Source: Bog-756 sp963778165 (GTDB lineage Bacteria; Actinomycetota; Acidimicrobiia; Acidimicrobiales; RAAP-2). Taken from it: a DNA stretch of 64,000 nucleotides. Shown here in pieces: positions 50,437 through 59,968 of this stretch (position 1 is the first letter of the stretch; each line of letters opens with the position of its first letter). The DNA lies in assembly GCA_963778165.1 (NCBI GenBank), contig CAVZTE010000003.1:124001-188000 (forward strand). The letters run 5' to 3'. The translations under genes and the position numbers were made by a program. The notes below the pieces were generated by a model. That model ran no database searches. It saw only the letters and a list, made by a program, of their open reading frames with translations, and was not told the DNA's origin.

Positions 50437-53109
50437 TCAGGGAAGGGAGCGGTCCACCGTGAAGGAGAAGGGGGACCCGCCGAACCGGCCGGTCACGTGG
50501 AACGCCCAGTGGCCCGGCGTGAGGACCACGAAGTCGGTGAAGTGTCCCGCGCTCACCTGGAGCTGCCGCAGGATCTGCGGCGGCCCACCGCCGACGCTGG
50601 CCGTCACCCGGGGCTTCAAGGCGGCCAGGTCGGCCGGGGCGCCCGAGAAGATGAGGTGGAGGCGGTTGACCCCGATGCCGCCCGGGTCCAGGTAGGCCTC
50701 GGCCGAGCCGCCGTGGGGAACGGCCACCGTGGTGATCGACGGCAGGGACGGGAGGAGGGACTGGCCCCGGGCCGGCGACACCACCTCGCTGATCACGGTG
50801 ATGCCGGCGAACAGGATGATCGGCAAGGCCACCGACAGGGCCAGGCCGCGCCGGGCCCGGAGGGAGCGTGCTCGACCGACCTCGGCCAGTCCCGAACGGC
50901 CCAGCCGGGACAGTCGCAGGCTGTTGAGGACCACGATCAGGCTGGACAGGCCCATGGCGATGGCGGCCACCAGCGGGTCGAGCAGCCCGAAGGCGGCCAG
51001 GGGCAGGGCCGACACGTTGTAGCCCATGGCCCAACCGAAGTTCTGCACGATGACCGAGTAGGTGGATCCGGCCACCCCGATGGCCGCCGGCACCCCTTGG
51101 AGGTCGTTCCCCAGCAGGGCGATGTCGCTGTTGGCCAGAGCGGCCTCCGATCCACTCCCGATGGCACACCCGACGTCGGCGGCAGCCAGCGCCGGTGCGT
51201 CGTTCACCCCGTCGCCGACCATCAGCACCCGGCGCGAGTGGCGGCCCATGGCCGCCAGGGCTTCGACCTTGCCGGCCGGGCTCAGGTGGCTGCGTTCGTC
51301 GGTGATGCCGAGCTCGGCGGCCACCGTGCGCACGGCCGGCTCGCTGTCGCCGCTGAGGATGGCGGACGGGAGTCCCATGGCGGCCAGATGGTCGACGGCG
51401 GGACGGGCCTCGGGCCGGAGCGGGGTGGTCACGGCGATGGCACCGACCGGTTGGCCGTCCCGCTCCACCACCACCACCGTCTCGCCCCGTCGGTACCGCT
51501 CCGACACCGCCCGGTCGATGGAAGCGGGCAGGTCGGACGGGACCAGCCGGCTGACCTCCACCCGGTGGCCGTCCACCGTGCCGGCCACCCCCACGCCCGG
51601 CCGCGACTGGATCTCCGACGCCCGGAGCTCGGCGTGGGTGGTGGCGGTGATGGCTACGGCGATGGGGTGCTCGCTCTCCGACTCCACCGCCGCGGCCATG
51701 GACAGCACGTCGTCCTCGGACACCCCGGCCACGGCGGTCACGAAGGTCACCTCGGCGTGGCGTTCGGTCAGCGTCCCGGTCTTGTCGAACACCACCTGGT
51801 CCACCTGGGCCAGGCGCTCCAGTACGTCACCGTTGCGGATGAAGATCCCCATGGCCGCGGCCCGGCCGCACCCGACCATCATGGCCACCGGTGCCGCCAG
51901 GCCCATGGCGCAGGGACAGGCCACCAACAACACGGCCAGCCCGCTCAGCACCGCCGTTCCCAGGTTGCCGATGACCAGCCACCAGATCAGGAAGGTCAGG
52001 GTGGCCCCGAGCAGCACGGCGGGGACGAACACACTGCTGATGCGGTCGGCGATCCGTTGCAGCGGGGCCTTGTCCCGTTGGGCGTCGTCCACCAACCGCT
52101 GCAGGCGGGCCAGCACCGACTCGGCGGCCACCGCTCCCACCCGGACCACCAACACCCCGCTCCCGTTGCGGGTGCCACCGGTGACGGGGTCGCCGGGACC
52201 CCGGTCCACCGGCAACGGCTCGCCGGTCAGCATGGACTCGTCCACCGGGGACCAACCCGACACCACCGTGCCGTCCAGGGGGAGGGCCTCGCCCGGCCGC
52301 ACCCGGACCAGGGCCCCCACCGGGACACTCTCCGGCGCCACCAGCTCCCCTTCCTCGTCGTCGGGCCCGGCCACCACCCGGGCCGTGGGCGGCCGCAGCG
52401 ACAGCAGCGAGTGCATGGCCTGCGCCGCCCGGGCCCGGGCTTTGGCCTCGATGGCCCGACCGGTCACCAGGATGGACACGATGAGCGGGGCCATCACCCC
52501 GTGCAGCCGGGCGGCGAACTCGCCGCTGCCACCGAGATGGAGGTGTCGTCCACCCAGCGCGATGGCTTCGACCGCGCTGACCGCCAACGCCGCCAGGGTG
52601 CCCAGGGCGATCAAGGTGTCCATGCTGGTGGCACCGTGGCGGAGGAGCCGGGCGCTGTCGCGGAGGAACGGCCAACCGCCGGCGATCTCCACCGCCACGG
52701 CCAGGATCAACACCGTCCAACCGGCGGTGGCGGTCTCCGGCCCGGCCAGCGCCACCACCAGGGCGGCGATGGCCAAGGGCCACGAGATGGCCGCCCGCAG
52801 CCCCCAGTGGTCGGAGCTCTGGTGGGTGGCGCCGGCCTCGGGGTCGACCGGTGAGGCGGTGTAGCCGGTCTCGGTGACGGCCTGGCACAGCTCGTCGGTG
52901 CTCAGCCGCTCGGGGTCGTAGGAGACGAAGGCCCGGGTGGTGGCCAGATTGACCGAGGCGCTGGCCACCGCGGGGAGCTTGCCCAAGGAGCGCTGGATGC
53001 GGGTGGCACAAGCACTGCAGTGCATCCCGCCCAGCTCCAGCTCGGCGGTGGCCAGGGTCAGCTCGTCCGGCTCGGTGGGAGGGGATGCCTCCGGGGGCGC
53101 GGTGAGCAT
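50437..53109 (-). CDS. copA: Copper-translocating P1B-type ATPase with C-terminal extension
   Basis: 890 aa. N-terminal heavy-metal domain (LGGMHCSACATRIQRSLGKL), membrane helices, actuator TGEP, CPC motif LLVACPCAMGLAAPV, phosphorylation site VFDKTGTLTERH, HP motif SESEHPIAVA, and MVGDGVNDAPALAAADVG. The final helices carry the Asn and Met-Ser/GLSS motifs expected for Cu(I). Residues ~780-890 form an extra, predicted extracytoplasmic beta-rich domain (HLIFSGAPADLAALKPRVTA, SAGHFTDFVVLTPGHWAFHV), similar in pattern to the CopC/YcnJ tail. Exports Cu(I). Next to a copper chaperone gene. Confidence 0.93.
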   Translation of the reverse strand: MLTAPPEASPPTEPDELTLATAELELGGMHCSACATRIQRSLGKLPAVASASVNLATTRAFVSYDPERLSTDELCQAVTETGYTASPVDPEAGATHQSSDHWGLRAAISWPLAIAALVVALAGPETATAGWTVLILAVAVEIAGGWPFLRDSARLLRHGATSMDTLIALGTLAALAVSAVEAIALGGRHLHLGGSGEFAARLHGVMAPLIVSILVTGRAIEAKARARAAQAMHSLLSLRPPTARVVAGPDDEEGELVAPESVPVGALVRVRPGEALPLDGTVVSGWSPVDESMLTGEPLPVDRGPGDPVTGGTRNGSGVLVVRVGAVAAESVLARLQRLVDDAQRDKAPLQRIADRISSVFVPAVLLGATLTFLIWWLVIGNLGTAVLSGLAVLLVACPCAMGLAAPVAMMVGCGRAAAMGIFIRNGDVLERLAQVDQVVFDKTGTLTERHAEVTFVTAVAGVSEDDVLSMAAAVESESEHPIAVAITATTHAELRASEIQSRPGVGVAGTVDGHRVEVSRLVPSDLPASIDRAVSERYRRGETVVVVERDGQPVGAIAVTTPLRPEARPAVDHLAAMGLPSAILSGDSEPAVRTVAAELGITDERSHLSPAGKVEALAAMGRHSRRVLMVGDGVNDAPALAAADVGCAIGSGSEAALANSDIALLGNDLQGVPAAIGVAGSTYSVIVQNFGWAMGYNVSALPLAAFGLLDPLVAAIAMGLSSLIVVLNSLRLSRLGRSGLAEVGRARSLRARRGLALSVALPIILFAGITVISEVVSPARGQSLLPSLPSITTVAVPHGGSAEAYLDPGGIGVNRLHLIFSGAPADLAALKPRVTASVGGGPPQILRQLQVSAGHFTDFVVLTPGHWAFHVTGRFGGSPFSFTVDRSLP

Positions 53110-53125
53110 CGGTGGTGTGCCCTGC

Positions 53126-53422
53126 CTAGCCGACCGGCGTAGCGGAGTACCCGGCCTCTTCGATGGCGGAGCGCAGATCGTCGGGGCCGAGCCGCGACGG
53201 GTCGTAGGCCACCGTGGCCAGGGCCGACTCCAGGTCGACCGATGACGAGCTCACCCCGGGCCGCTCGGCCAGGACCTCTTCGATGAGCAGTACGCAGGAC
53301 TCGCAGTGCATGCCTTCCACGGCCAGCTGGGCGGTGGCCAGGTCCCCGGCCGGCCGACGGTCCCCGCCGGCCGCCTGGCCCGACGATCCCTCGCCGTGGG
53401 GAGAAGGGGTGGCAGACGTCAC
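53126..53422 (-). CDS. Heavy-metal-associated domain copper chaperone
   Basis: 98 aa with one HMA fold: LAVEGMHCESCVLLIEEVLA (CxxC metal site), VSSSSVDLESALATVAYDPS, DLRSAIEEAGYSATPV. The N-terminal ~28 residues are a low-complexity extension. CopZ-like; it probably delivers Cu(I) to the ATPase encoded 16 bp downstream. Confidence 0.9.
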   Translation of the reverse strand: MTSATPSPHGEGSSGQAAGGDRRPAGDLATAQLAVEGMHCESCVLLIEEVLAERPGVSSSSVDLESALATVAYDPSRLGPDDLRSAIEEAGYSATPVG

Positions 53423-53504
53423 CGTCCCAGCGTAATTGGTCCTCCGGGAACCCGCAGCGCGTCAGGCCCGCTCCCGGGCGGTCCGCCGTTCGGCTCGGCG
53501 CCGG

Positions 53505-54866
53505 TCACCCGTCGACCAGCCGCTGGAACTCCTCGTCGTGGACCCCGGCGGCCTGCTTGTCGGCCAGGTCCTCGAGCCACTGTTGGGCCGGCTGGCTGTC
53601 CAGGGCATCGACCATCTGCTTGGGTATGGCCCGCATCACGTACCCGGGGGGCATGACCGGGTCGTCCCGCACCCGTCGGGCCAGGGCCTGGGCCACCAGG
53701 GGCTCCAGTCTGGCGGCCTTGACCCGCCCGGCCTCCTCGTCCCGCTCGACGAACTCGGGCAGGACCTCGGTGCCGAACAGCTCGATGGACTCCATGATGT
53801 GCTCGTGGCGGTTGTGGCCCGCCTGCATGACGAAGATGAGCTGGTCCACGCCGGCCTGTTCGTAGCGCCGCAGGAACTCCCGGAGTTGAGCCGGCGTCCC
53901 GATGGCCCCCCGCAGCCCGCTGTGGTCGCCGGAGGCCGCCTTGGCTCCCAGGATCTCCTGACGCGCCGCCAGGGCGGCTTCCGGGGAGAACCCCATCTTC
54001 CCCCGGCGTTCGAGGAACTCGTCCCACACGTTGGTGCCGGCCGGGACGTGCTCGCCGAACACGTAGTAGTGGGCCAGCGAGTACCCGAAGAAGTTGGCTC
54101 CCTCCAACCCCCGGGCCAGGGCGTCGTCCTCACTGCGGGCGCACATCATGGGCGTGACGCAGGCCACTTGGGGATTGACGGTGAGCCCCACCGGCACGCA
54201 GCGGTCGGCCAGCACCGCCTCGTAGTCCTGCACCCACTGCCGGGCGTCCTCGGGCTCGACGAAGGCGAAGCTCAGGGCGCCGATGCCCTTTTCCGCCGCC
54301 AACAAGATGGTGTCCCGCCGGCTGCAGGCCACCCACAGCGGGGGATGCGGTTTCTGCACCGGCTTGGGGACCACGTTTCGCGGGGGCATGGTGACGAAGC
54401 GACCGTTCACGCCGCCGAAGGGCGTCTCGGTCATGCAGCGGATGGCTACCTCCAGACCCTCCAACCAGGCGTCGCGCTTGGTCTCCCGGTCCACCCCGAA
54501 CCCGCCCAGTTCGGCCTCGGAGGAGGACTCACCACTGCCGAACTCCACCCGCCCGTTGGACACCAGGTCCAGCATGGCGATGCGCTCGGCGATCCGGGCC
54601 GGATGGTTGTAGCCCGGCGCCGTCTGGACCACCCCGTGCCCGATGCGCATGCGCCGGGTGCGCTGGCTGGCCGCAGCCAGAAAGACCTCGGGCGCACTCG
54701 AATGGGAGTACTCCTCCAGAAAGTGGTGCTCGACCTCCCAGAGGTACTGCACCCCCAGGCGGTCGGCCAGCTCGATCTGGTCGAGGGCGTCCGACACCAA
54801 CTGCTGTTCGCTCGACTCGCTCCAGGGCCGGGGCAGCTGATGCTCGTAGAAGATCCCGAACTTCAT
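53505..54866 (-). CDS. LLM class flavin-dependent oxidoreductase
   Basis: 453-aa bacterial-luciferase-like monooxygenase. Barrel elements: MKFGIFYEHQLPRPWSESSE, VQYLWEVEHHFLEEYSHSSA, GHGVVQTAPGYNHPARIAER, and LDLVSNGRVEFGSGESSSEA. Longer than simple LLM enzymes because of a C-terminal helical tail. ATG 54866. It is 43 bp downstream of the ferritin-like gene, so the two are probably co-transcribed and could be partners in one oxidation. Substrate unknown. Confidence 0.9.
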   Translation of the reverse strand: MKFGIFYEHQLPRPWSESSEQQLVSDALDQIELADRLGVQYLWEVEHHFLEEYSHSSAPEVFLAAASQRTRRMRIGHGVVQTAPGYNHPARIAERIAMLDLVSNGRVEFGSGESSSEAELGGFGVDRETKRDAWLEGLEVAIRCMTETPFGGVNGRFVTMPPRNVVPKPVQKPHPPLWVACSRRDTILLAAEKGIGALSFAFVEPEDARQWVQDYEAVLADRCVPVGLTVNPQVACVTPMMCARSEDDALARGLEGANFFGYSLAHYYVFGEHVPAGTNVWDEFLERRGKMGFSPEAALAARQEILGAKAASGDHSGLRGAIGTPAQLREFLRRYEQAGVDQLIFVMQAGHNRHEHIMESIELFGTEVLPEFVERDEEAGRVKAARLEPLVAQALARRVRDDPVMPPGYVMRAIPKQMVDALDSQPAQQWLEDLADKQAAGVHDEEFQRLVDG

Positions 54867-54909
54867 GACCGGCCCGCCGGGGTCGGTCGGCCCCGCCGAT
54901 CAGCTGGGC

Positions 54910-56028
54910 TCACGCCGGCAGCGGTCCCAGGTCCGGGTCGGCCACCGTTCCGTCTTCGAGCCGCACCACCGACCCCATGGAGAGCATCTCGTCGACGATG
55001 TCGTCGCGGTCGGCTCGCCCCTCCAGGGTGTGCTCGAGCTCGGCCATGAAGAAGTTGAGGTTCTGTCGCCGCCGGAGGACGATCGAGTCGCTCAGGGCCT
55101 GCCCCCAGATCCGTTCGATCATCTCGTGACCGGAATGGGTCTGGCCGCCCTCACCGACCCAGGTGCGATCGCGCATCTCGGAGAGTGCCGTCCGGAGCCA
55201 GGCCACATGGGGGGTCTCGTCGTTGCGGATGTGGGAGATCAGCCGGCCCGGCTCGCCGTCCCCGGCCACCAACTCGGTGTCCCCCAGCACCGCCTCGGCC
55301 CAGGCGAAGCCGTGGAAGGCGGAGATCTCGATCAGCAACAGCCCGATCATCCGGTTGACCACGACCTCCAGGTTGAAGTCCAGGTCGTCGGGGAGCACCC
55401 GTTCCTTGAGGGCGTTCTGGTGGATCTCCTCGAGTTGGGCGGCGGTCTTGGGCGTGGGGTCGAGGCCCATCCGACCGAGCATGCGGGCGGTCAGGTCCTC
55501 GGTCTGGGGATGCTCGAAGGCGATGTCGCGGGCCACGAACCACATGCGGTTGTGCCCGGCCAGCTCCCCGAAACCGGCTTCGTCGCGGGCATGGGCCTCG
55601 AACAGGCCGTGATCGATGTGGGCGATGGCCGTGCCGGTGATGTCCTCATCGAAGCAACGCTGCCACTCGGGAGTGGGGAGATACCTCAACATGGCCCCGA
55701 ACCCCTCCACTGTGCCGATGCGGGTGAGGGCGGTGACGATGGGCTCGGGCGCGCCGTTGCGGATCAGGAACTTCGACTGGTCGACGTTGGGGAAGTTCTC
55801 CGGCCAGGACTCGAGAGGCACATCGAGGATCGGGGTGGAGAACTGCTCGATCCGCTGCTCCTCCCATGCCCCGATGGCCCGCAACCGGTTCTTCGTGCGG
55901 GGCGAGACGTACACCCCGTCCTCGTCGAATCCGCCGTGGCACCGAACCCCGTCGACGACCAGGGGCTCGGTTATGTCGGGGTCGGCCAGCAGCTCTTCTT
56001 CGGTGAACTCGGTCTGCAATGTCGTCAT
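54910..56028 (-). CDS. Uncharacterised protein, ferritin-like/di-iron candidate
   Basis: 372 aa, no name recognised. Mostly helical, with Glu/His clusters that suit a ferritin-like di-iron site: IDHGLFEAHARDEAGFGELA, LLIEISAFHGFAWAEAVL and IRNDETPHVAWLRTALSEM (ExxH). A di-iron or related role is inference from these motifs. ATG 56028 follows AGGAGAACCTTG. Operon partner of the luciferase-like gene downstream. Confidence 0.6.
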   Translation of the reverse strand: MTTLQTEFTEEELLADPDITEPLVVDGVRCHGGFDEDGVYVSPRTKNRLRAIGAWEEQRIEQFSTPILDVPLESWPENFPNVDQSKFLIRNGAPEPIVTALTRIGTVEGFGAMLRYLPTPEWQRCFDEDITGTAIAHIDHGLFEAHARDEAGFGELAGHNRMWFVARDIAFEHPQTEDLTARMLGRMGLDPTPKTAAQLEEIHQNALKERVLPDDLDFNLEVVVNRMIGLLLIEISAFHGFAWAEAVLGDTELVAGDGEPGRLISHIRNDETPHVAWLRTALSEMRDRTWVGEGGQTHSGHEMIERIWGQALSDSIVLRRRQNLNFFMAELEHTLEGRADRDDIVDEMLSMGSVVRLEDGTVADPDLGPLPA

Positions 56029-56084
56029 CAAGGTTCTCCTGGGTGCCGGGCCCAATCGCCGCCCGCGTCAGTGTAGATGGGGGG

Positions 56085-58430
56085 TTAGGTGGCGGCCGCG
56101 CCGGCGAACTCGGCGATGAGGGACTCGGCGGCATCGCCGTCGAGGGGTCGGGCCATGAGAAAGCCCTGGCCCTGGGCACAACCGAGCTCTACGAGCCGGT
56201 GGAGCTGGCTCTCGTGCTCGATGCCCTCGGCGATGACCTCGAGCCCCAGGCTCTGGGCCAGGCCGATGATGGCGGTGACCAGGGCCGAGCTCCCGGTGTC
56301 CGGGTTGATCAACGGGTCGATGAACGACTTGTCGATCTTGAGGATGTCCACCGGAAAGCGCTGGAGGTGGCTCAAGGAGGAGTAGCCGGTGCCGAAGTCG
56401 TCCACAGCGATACGTATACCCATTCCCCGCAGCTCCGCTAACGCCAATGCCGCCCGCTCCGGATCTTCCATCAGCACACTCTCGGTGATCTCCAAAATGA
56501 GGCGGTGGGGGTCGATCCCGCTCAGACTCAGCGCCGTGCGCACTTCGTCGGCCAGATGGGGCGAGATGAGCTGCCGGCGGGAGAGGTTGACCGACAAGGT
56601 GAGATCGGTGCGCGATTCGCCGTTCCACGCCGCCAGCTGCTCACAGGCCTCGACCAGCACCCACCGCCCCAGGGGAACGATGAAGCCGGTCTCCTCGGCG
56701 ATGGGGATGAACCGGAGGGGAGCCACCTCGCCCAGGCCGGGATGAGCCCACCGGACCAGTGCTTCGAACCCCTGCAACCGGTTGTCCGAGAGGGACACGA
56801 TGGGCTGGTACTGCAGGAAGAACTCCGAGCGGCCCAGGGCCCAGCGGAACCCGTTGGTCAGGTCGAGCCGCTCCAGCATGCGGGCCCGCATGGAGGTGCG
56901 GAAGACCTCCACGCAGTTCTTCCCCCGCTCCTTGGCCTCGTACATGGCCGAGTCCGCTTCGCTCAGGAGCTGCTCGGTGGTCTTTTCGGCATCGCCGTAG
57001 GCCACACCCACGCTGATGGAGAGACCCACCTGGTTGCCCTCGAAGTCGGGAGCGTTCTTCAGCACCGAGACGATGCGATGGGCAAAGTCCACGGCGGTGC
57101 GGGGGTCCTCGACGTCCACCATCAACACGGCGAACTCGTCACCACCCAGCCTGGCCACCGTGTCACCCGGTCGCACGATCGATGACAGCAACCGGCTGGC
57201 CCGCACCAGCACACTGTCGCCGACGTTGTGGCCCAGGGTGTCGTTGACGGTCTTGAACCCGTCGAGGTCGCCGAAGCACAGGGCTACCGACTTGCCCGAC
57301 CGGGGTGCGGAGGCCAGGGCGTGCTCCACCCGGTCGTGCAGCAGGGCCCGGTTGGCCAGGCCGGTGAGCTCGTCATGGAAGGCCAGGTGGCGGAGGTCGG
57401 CTTCGAGGGCGTCGCGTTGCCGGTGGGAGGCCTCCAGGGCGTGGGCGTGCACCTCGATCTCACTGGTCTGCCCGGTGATGCGCTCGATCAGCCACATCAT
57501 CCGCAGGTAGATGAGGGCGAACACCGTGAGGCAGAGAGCCGACATGACCGGGACGTCGACCGAGAGGTTGCGGCTGGCGGCCACCAAGAGGATGGTGGGC
57601 GGGATGAAGCCGGCAAAGGCCACCACCGGGATCCGGCCCCGACCGTTGGTCTCTTGCTGGTAGATGCTCGGCTTCTGCTTCTCGGCGATCGGGTCGGCTT
57701 CGGCTACCGACGGGTGAAGGGCGGCCGCCCCCAGGATCACATAGGCCAGGAGGAAGCCGGCGTTGACGGCGGTGCCCCCGGCGTGGTCGGCGTGTCGGAC
57801 CAGGATCTGATGGGCGAAGTCGGTCCCCACCATCACCAGTAGGGCCGTGGCCACCAGCCGGTGGTAGGGACGGTTGGCCGAACCGAACAGCAGCGATCGG
57901 AACACGACGAAGATCAGGGCGATGTCCATGGCCGGATAGGCCAGGAGGACCAGCTTCTGATACGGGGAGAGGGAGGCGTCATTGACGTAGGCGTTCATGA
58001 GGAGGTCCCACGAGATGGCCAGTGCGCCGAGCGAGATGATGGCGGCGTCGGCGTAGTCCTCACGTCGGCCCGAGCGGTTGGGATTGCGGGACAGCAACAC
58101 CGCGGCCACCAGGAGCAGGAGGTAGCCGGCCAGGTAGAAGGCATTGGCGGTGGTCGGATGGGGGCTGCTGGCGTGGAGTTTGAGGCCGTAGTCGTCCTCG
58201 AAGAAGTCTCCCGCCGAGAAGGCCGCCACGCCGGTGGCCATCAGGTACCACCCCGCGGGGTGCTGGGGTTGGTGGATCCGCACCCCGACCAGGATGCAGA
58301 CCACGGCGCCGAAGCCGATGAACTGGCAGAGGGCGTCGCGGCCGATGGCTCCGGGCACCAGGAGGTAGGCCACCAGCGAGCACAAGCCGACGACGAGCGC
58401 CAGCTTCCAACCTACGGTTCTGAACGCCAT
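56085..58430 (-). CDS. GGDEF-EAL c-di-GMP protein with multi-pass N-terminus
   Basis: 781 aa. About eight to ten membrane helices (residues 1-320), a short coiled linker (EIEVHAHALEASHRQRDALE), GGDEF (DELTGLANRALLHDRVEHAL ... ARLGGDEFAVLM, with RPGD I-site; FGDLDGFK where LDLD is usual), and EAL (LQYQPIVSLSDNRLQGFEAL, VDDFGTGYSSLSHLQRFPVD, VIAEGIEH). Both active sites look intact. ATG 58430. Third c-di-GMP enzyme in the window; likely senses an envelope signal. Confidence 0.93.
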   Translation of the reverse strand: MAFRTVGWKLALVVGLCSLVAYLLVPGAIGRDALCQFIGFGAVVCILVGVRIHQPQHPAGWYLMATGVAAFSAGDFFEDDYGLKLHASSPHPTTANAFYLAGYLLLLVAAVLLSRNPNRSGRREDYADAAIISLGALAISWDLLMNAYVNDASLSPYQKLVLLAYPAMDIALIFVVFRSLLFGSANRPYHRLVATALLVMVGTDFAHQILVRHADHAGGTAVNAGFLLAYVILGAAALHPSVAEADPIAEKQKPSIYQQETNGRGRIPVVAFAGFIPPTILLVAASRNLSVDVPVMSALCLTVFALIYLRMMWLIERITGQTSEIEVHAHALEASHRQRDALEADLRHLAFHDELTGLANRALLHDRVEHALASAPRSGKSVALCFGDLDGFKTVNDTLGHNVGDSVLVRASRLLSSIVRPGDTVARLGGDEFAVLMVDVEDPRTAVDFAHRIVSVLKNAPDFEGNQVGLSISVGVAYGDAEKTTEQLLSEADSAMYEAKERGKNCVEVFRTSMRARMLERLDLTNGFRWALGRSEFFLQYQPIVSLSDNRLQGFEALVRWAHPGLGEVAPLRFIPIAEETGFIVPLGRWVLVEACEQLAAWNGESRTDLTLSVNLSRRQLISPHLADEVRTALSLSGIDPHRLILEITESVLMEDPERAALALAELRGMGIRIAVDDFGTGYSSLSHLQRFPVDILKIDKSFIDPLINPDTGSSALVTAIIGLAQSLGLEVIAEGIEHESQLHRLVELGCAQGQGFLMARPLDGDAAESLIAEFAGAAAT

Positions 58431-58594
58431 GGCCAGCCTTGCCGTCTCACCTGGTCACTATCGGCCATTTTGGCGGTTTGGTTGAGTGTCGGGGTTCCGA
58501 AATTGCCCCTCTGCCAGCACCAATCGGGATTCTGACGGGGAGGCAGGAGGTGCTCCCGGCCGATAGTCGGCCCGCCCGCTACGGTGAACGGACT

Positions 58595-59416
58595 GTGCCT
58601 ACCTACGTCGACAGAACCCAAGTTGTGGAGCTGCTGCGCCACCAATTCGCCGCCCTGGATGAGCTGGGGGCCTCACTGGCCACCGAGCAGTGGGACGAGC
58701 CCACCTGCCTACCGGGGTGGTCGGTGCGGGACGTGCTCAGTCACGTGATCGGGACCGAGTCCATGCTCATCGGGGATCCGACGCCCACGGCCGACGTCTC
58801 CCACCTCCACCACATGCGCAACCCCATCGCCGAGGCCAACGAGGTCTGGGTCGAGTCGATGCGGTCGCTTCCGGGGGACCAGGTGCTGGCCCGGTTCGAG
58901 GAGATCGCCGGGCGTCGGCTCGAGGCCCTCGATGCCATGACCCAGGCGGACTTCGACGCCCCGTCGTGGACGCCCGCCGGTCCCGACGAGACCTACGGAC
59001 GGTTCATGAGGATCCGGCACTTCGACATGTACCTGCACGAGCAGGACATCCGCAGCGCCGTGGGGATGGACCTGCGCTCCGACGATGCGGACGTGGCCTC
59101 GGCCCTGGACGAGGTGGCGACGGGCCTCGGCTACATCGTCGGGCGCCGGGCCTCCATGCCCGAGGGGTCCCGGGTCCGCATCGACCTGTCCGGCCCGGCC
59201 GGACGCACCTACCTGGTGCTGGTGGAGGGTCGGGCGGCCGTGGTCGACTCGTTCGACGGCCCGCCCACCGTGCGGATCGAGCTTCCGTCGCCCCTGTTCC
59301 TGAGGCTCACCGGCGGCCGGCGCGACCCCGGGCCGCCGCCGACGGACCAGGTCACCTTCTCCGGTGACCGGGAGTTGGGTGAGCAGCTGGTGGCCAACCT
59401 GGCCTTCACCATCTGA
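58595..59416 (+). CDS. Maleylpyruvate isomerase/DinB-like family protein
   Basis: 273 aa. N-terminal four-helix metal-binding bundle of the mycothiol-dependent maleylpyruvate isomerase (MDMPI) type: EPTCLPGWSVRDVLSHVIGT (first His), RIRHFDMYLHEQDIRSAVG (the HxxxH/D end), and a C-terminal SCP2-like domain (VRIDLSGPAGRTYLVLVEGR). Likely uses mycothiol, consistent with mca in this window. GTG 58595 chosen by homology; TACGGT lies nine bases upstream. Confidence 0.87.
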   Translation: MPTYVDRTQVVELLRHQFAALDELGASLATEQWDEPTCLPGWSVRDVLSHVIGTESMLIGDPTPTADVSHLHHMRNPIAEANEVWVESMRSLPGDQVLARFEEIAGRRLEALDAMTQADFDAPSWTPAGPDETYGRFMRIRHFDMYLHEQDIRSAVGMDLRSDDADVASALDEVATGLGYIVGRRASMPEGSRVRIDLSGPAGRTYLVLVEGRAAVVDSFDGPPTVRIELPSPLFLRLTGGRRDPGPPPTDQVTFSGDRELGEQLVANLAFTI

Positions 59417-59425
59417 CCCGAATCG

Positions 59426-59962
59426 TCAGACCTGGTCGACCCGGCGGGTCAGGGAGCGTCCTCCGTGGTGGCTGCCATCGTTGCCGGCCTCCTGGGCCGA
59501 CCCCAGCGAGTGGAGGGCCTCTCCGGCGAGCCGGTAGCCGGTCCACTCGTCCATCGGCCCGGCTCCGAGCGACTGGTAGAAGCGGATGGCCGACGTGTTC
59601 CAGTTGAGCACGCTCCAGTCGAGACGGGCGTACCCCTCCCGTTGGGCGATGCCCGCCAACTCCGCCAACAGGGCCCGGCCGATCCCCTGGGACCGGGCCT
59701 CGGGTCGGACGTAGAGGTCCTCCAGATAGATGCCGTTCCGACCGGTCCAGGTGGAGAAGTTCTTGAACCAGATGGCCATGCCGACCACCCGGCCGTCCTG
59801 GTCGGCCACGTGGGCGAACACGGTGGGAGCATCGCAGAAGAGGGCCGCCGTCAACTGGGACGAGTCGATCTCCACCGAGTCCGGCGAGCGTTCGAACTCG
59901 GCCAGATCGTGGATCAGGCCCACCATGGCGTCCACGTCGTCGGGGCGGGCTGGGCGGATCAT
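59426..59962 (-). CDS. GNAT family N-acetyltransferase
   Basis: 178 aa. Acetyl-CoA-binding signature YVRPEARSQGIGRALLAELA; N-terminal RPARPDDVDAMVGLIHDLAE and NWNTSAIRFYQSLGAGPMDE complete the GNAT fold. Resembles diamine/thialysine acetyltransferases. ATG 59962 is 6 nt from a minus-strand TAGCCT, so probably leaderless. Acceptor unknown. Confidence 0.92.
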   Translation of the reverse strand: MIRPARPDDVDAMVGLIHDLAEFERSPDSVEIDSSQLTAALFCDAPTVFAHVADQDGRVVGMAIWFKNFSTWTGRNGIYLEDLYVRPEARSQGIGRALLAELAGIAQREGYARLDWSVLNWNTSAIRFYQSLGAGPMDEWTGYRLAGEALHSLGSAQEAGNDGSHHGGRSLTRRVDQV

Positions 59963-59968
59963 CGGCTC

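Noticed and set aside
50497..52854. 785-aa plus-strand open frame opposite copA
   Set aside because: It is antisense to an unambiguous copper ATPase, is rich in His/Gly/Gln from reverse-complemented codons, and shows no domain. Long antisense frames are expected at ~70% GC.
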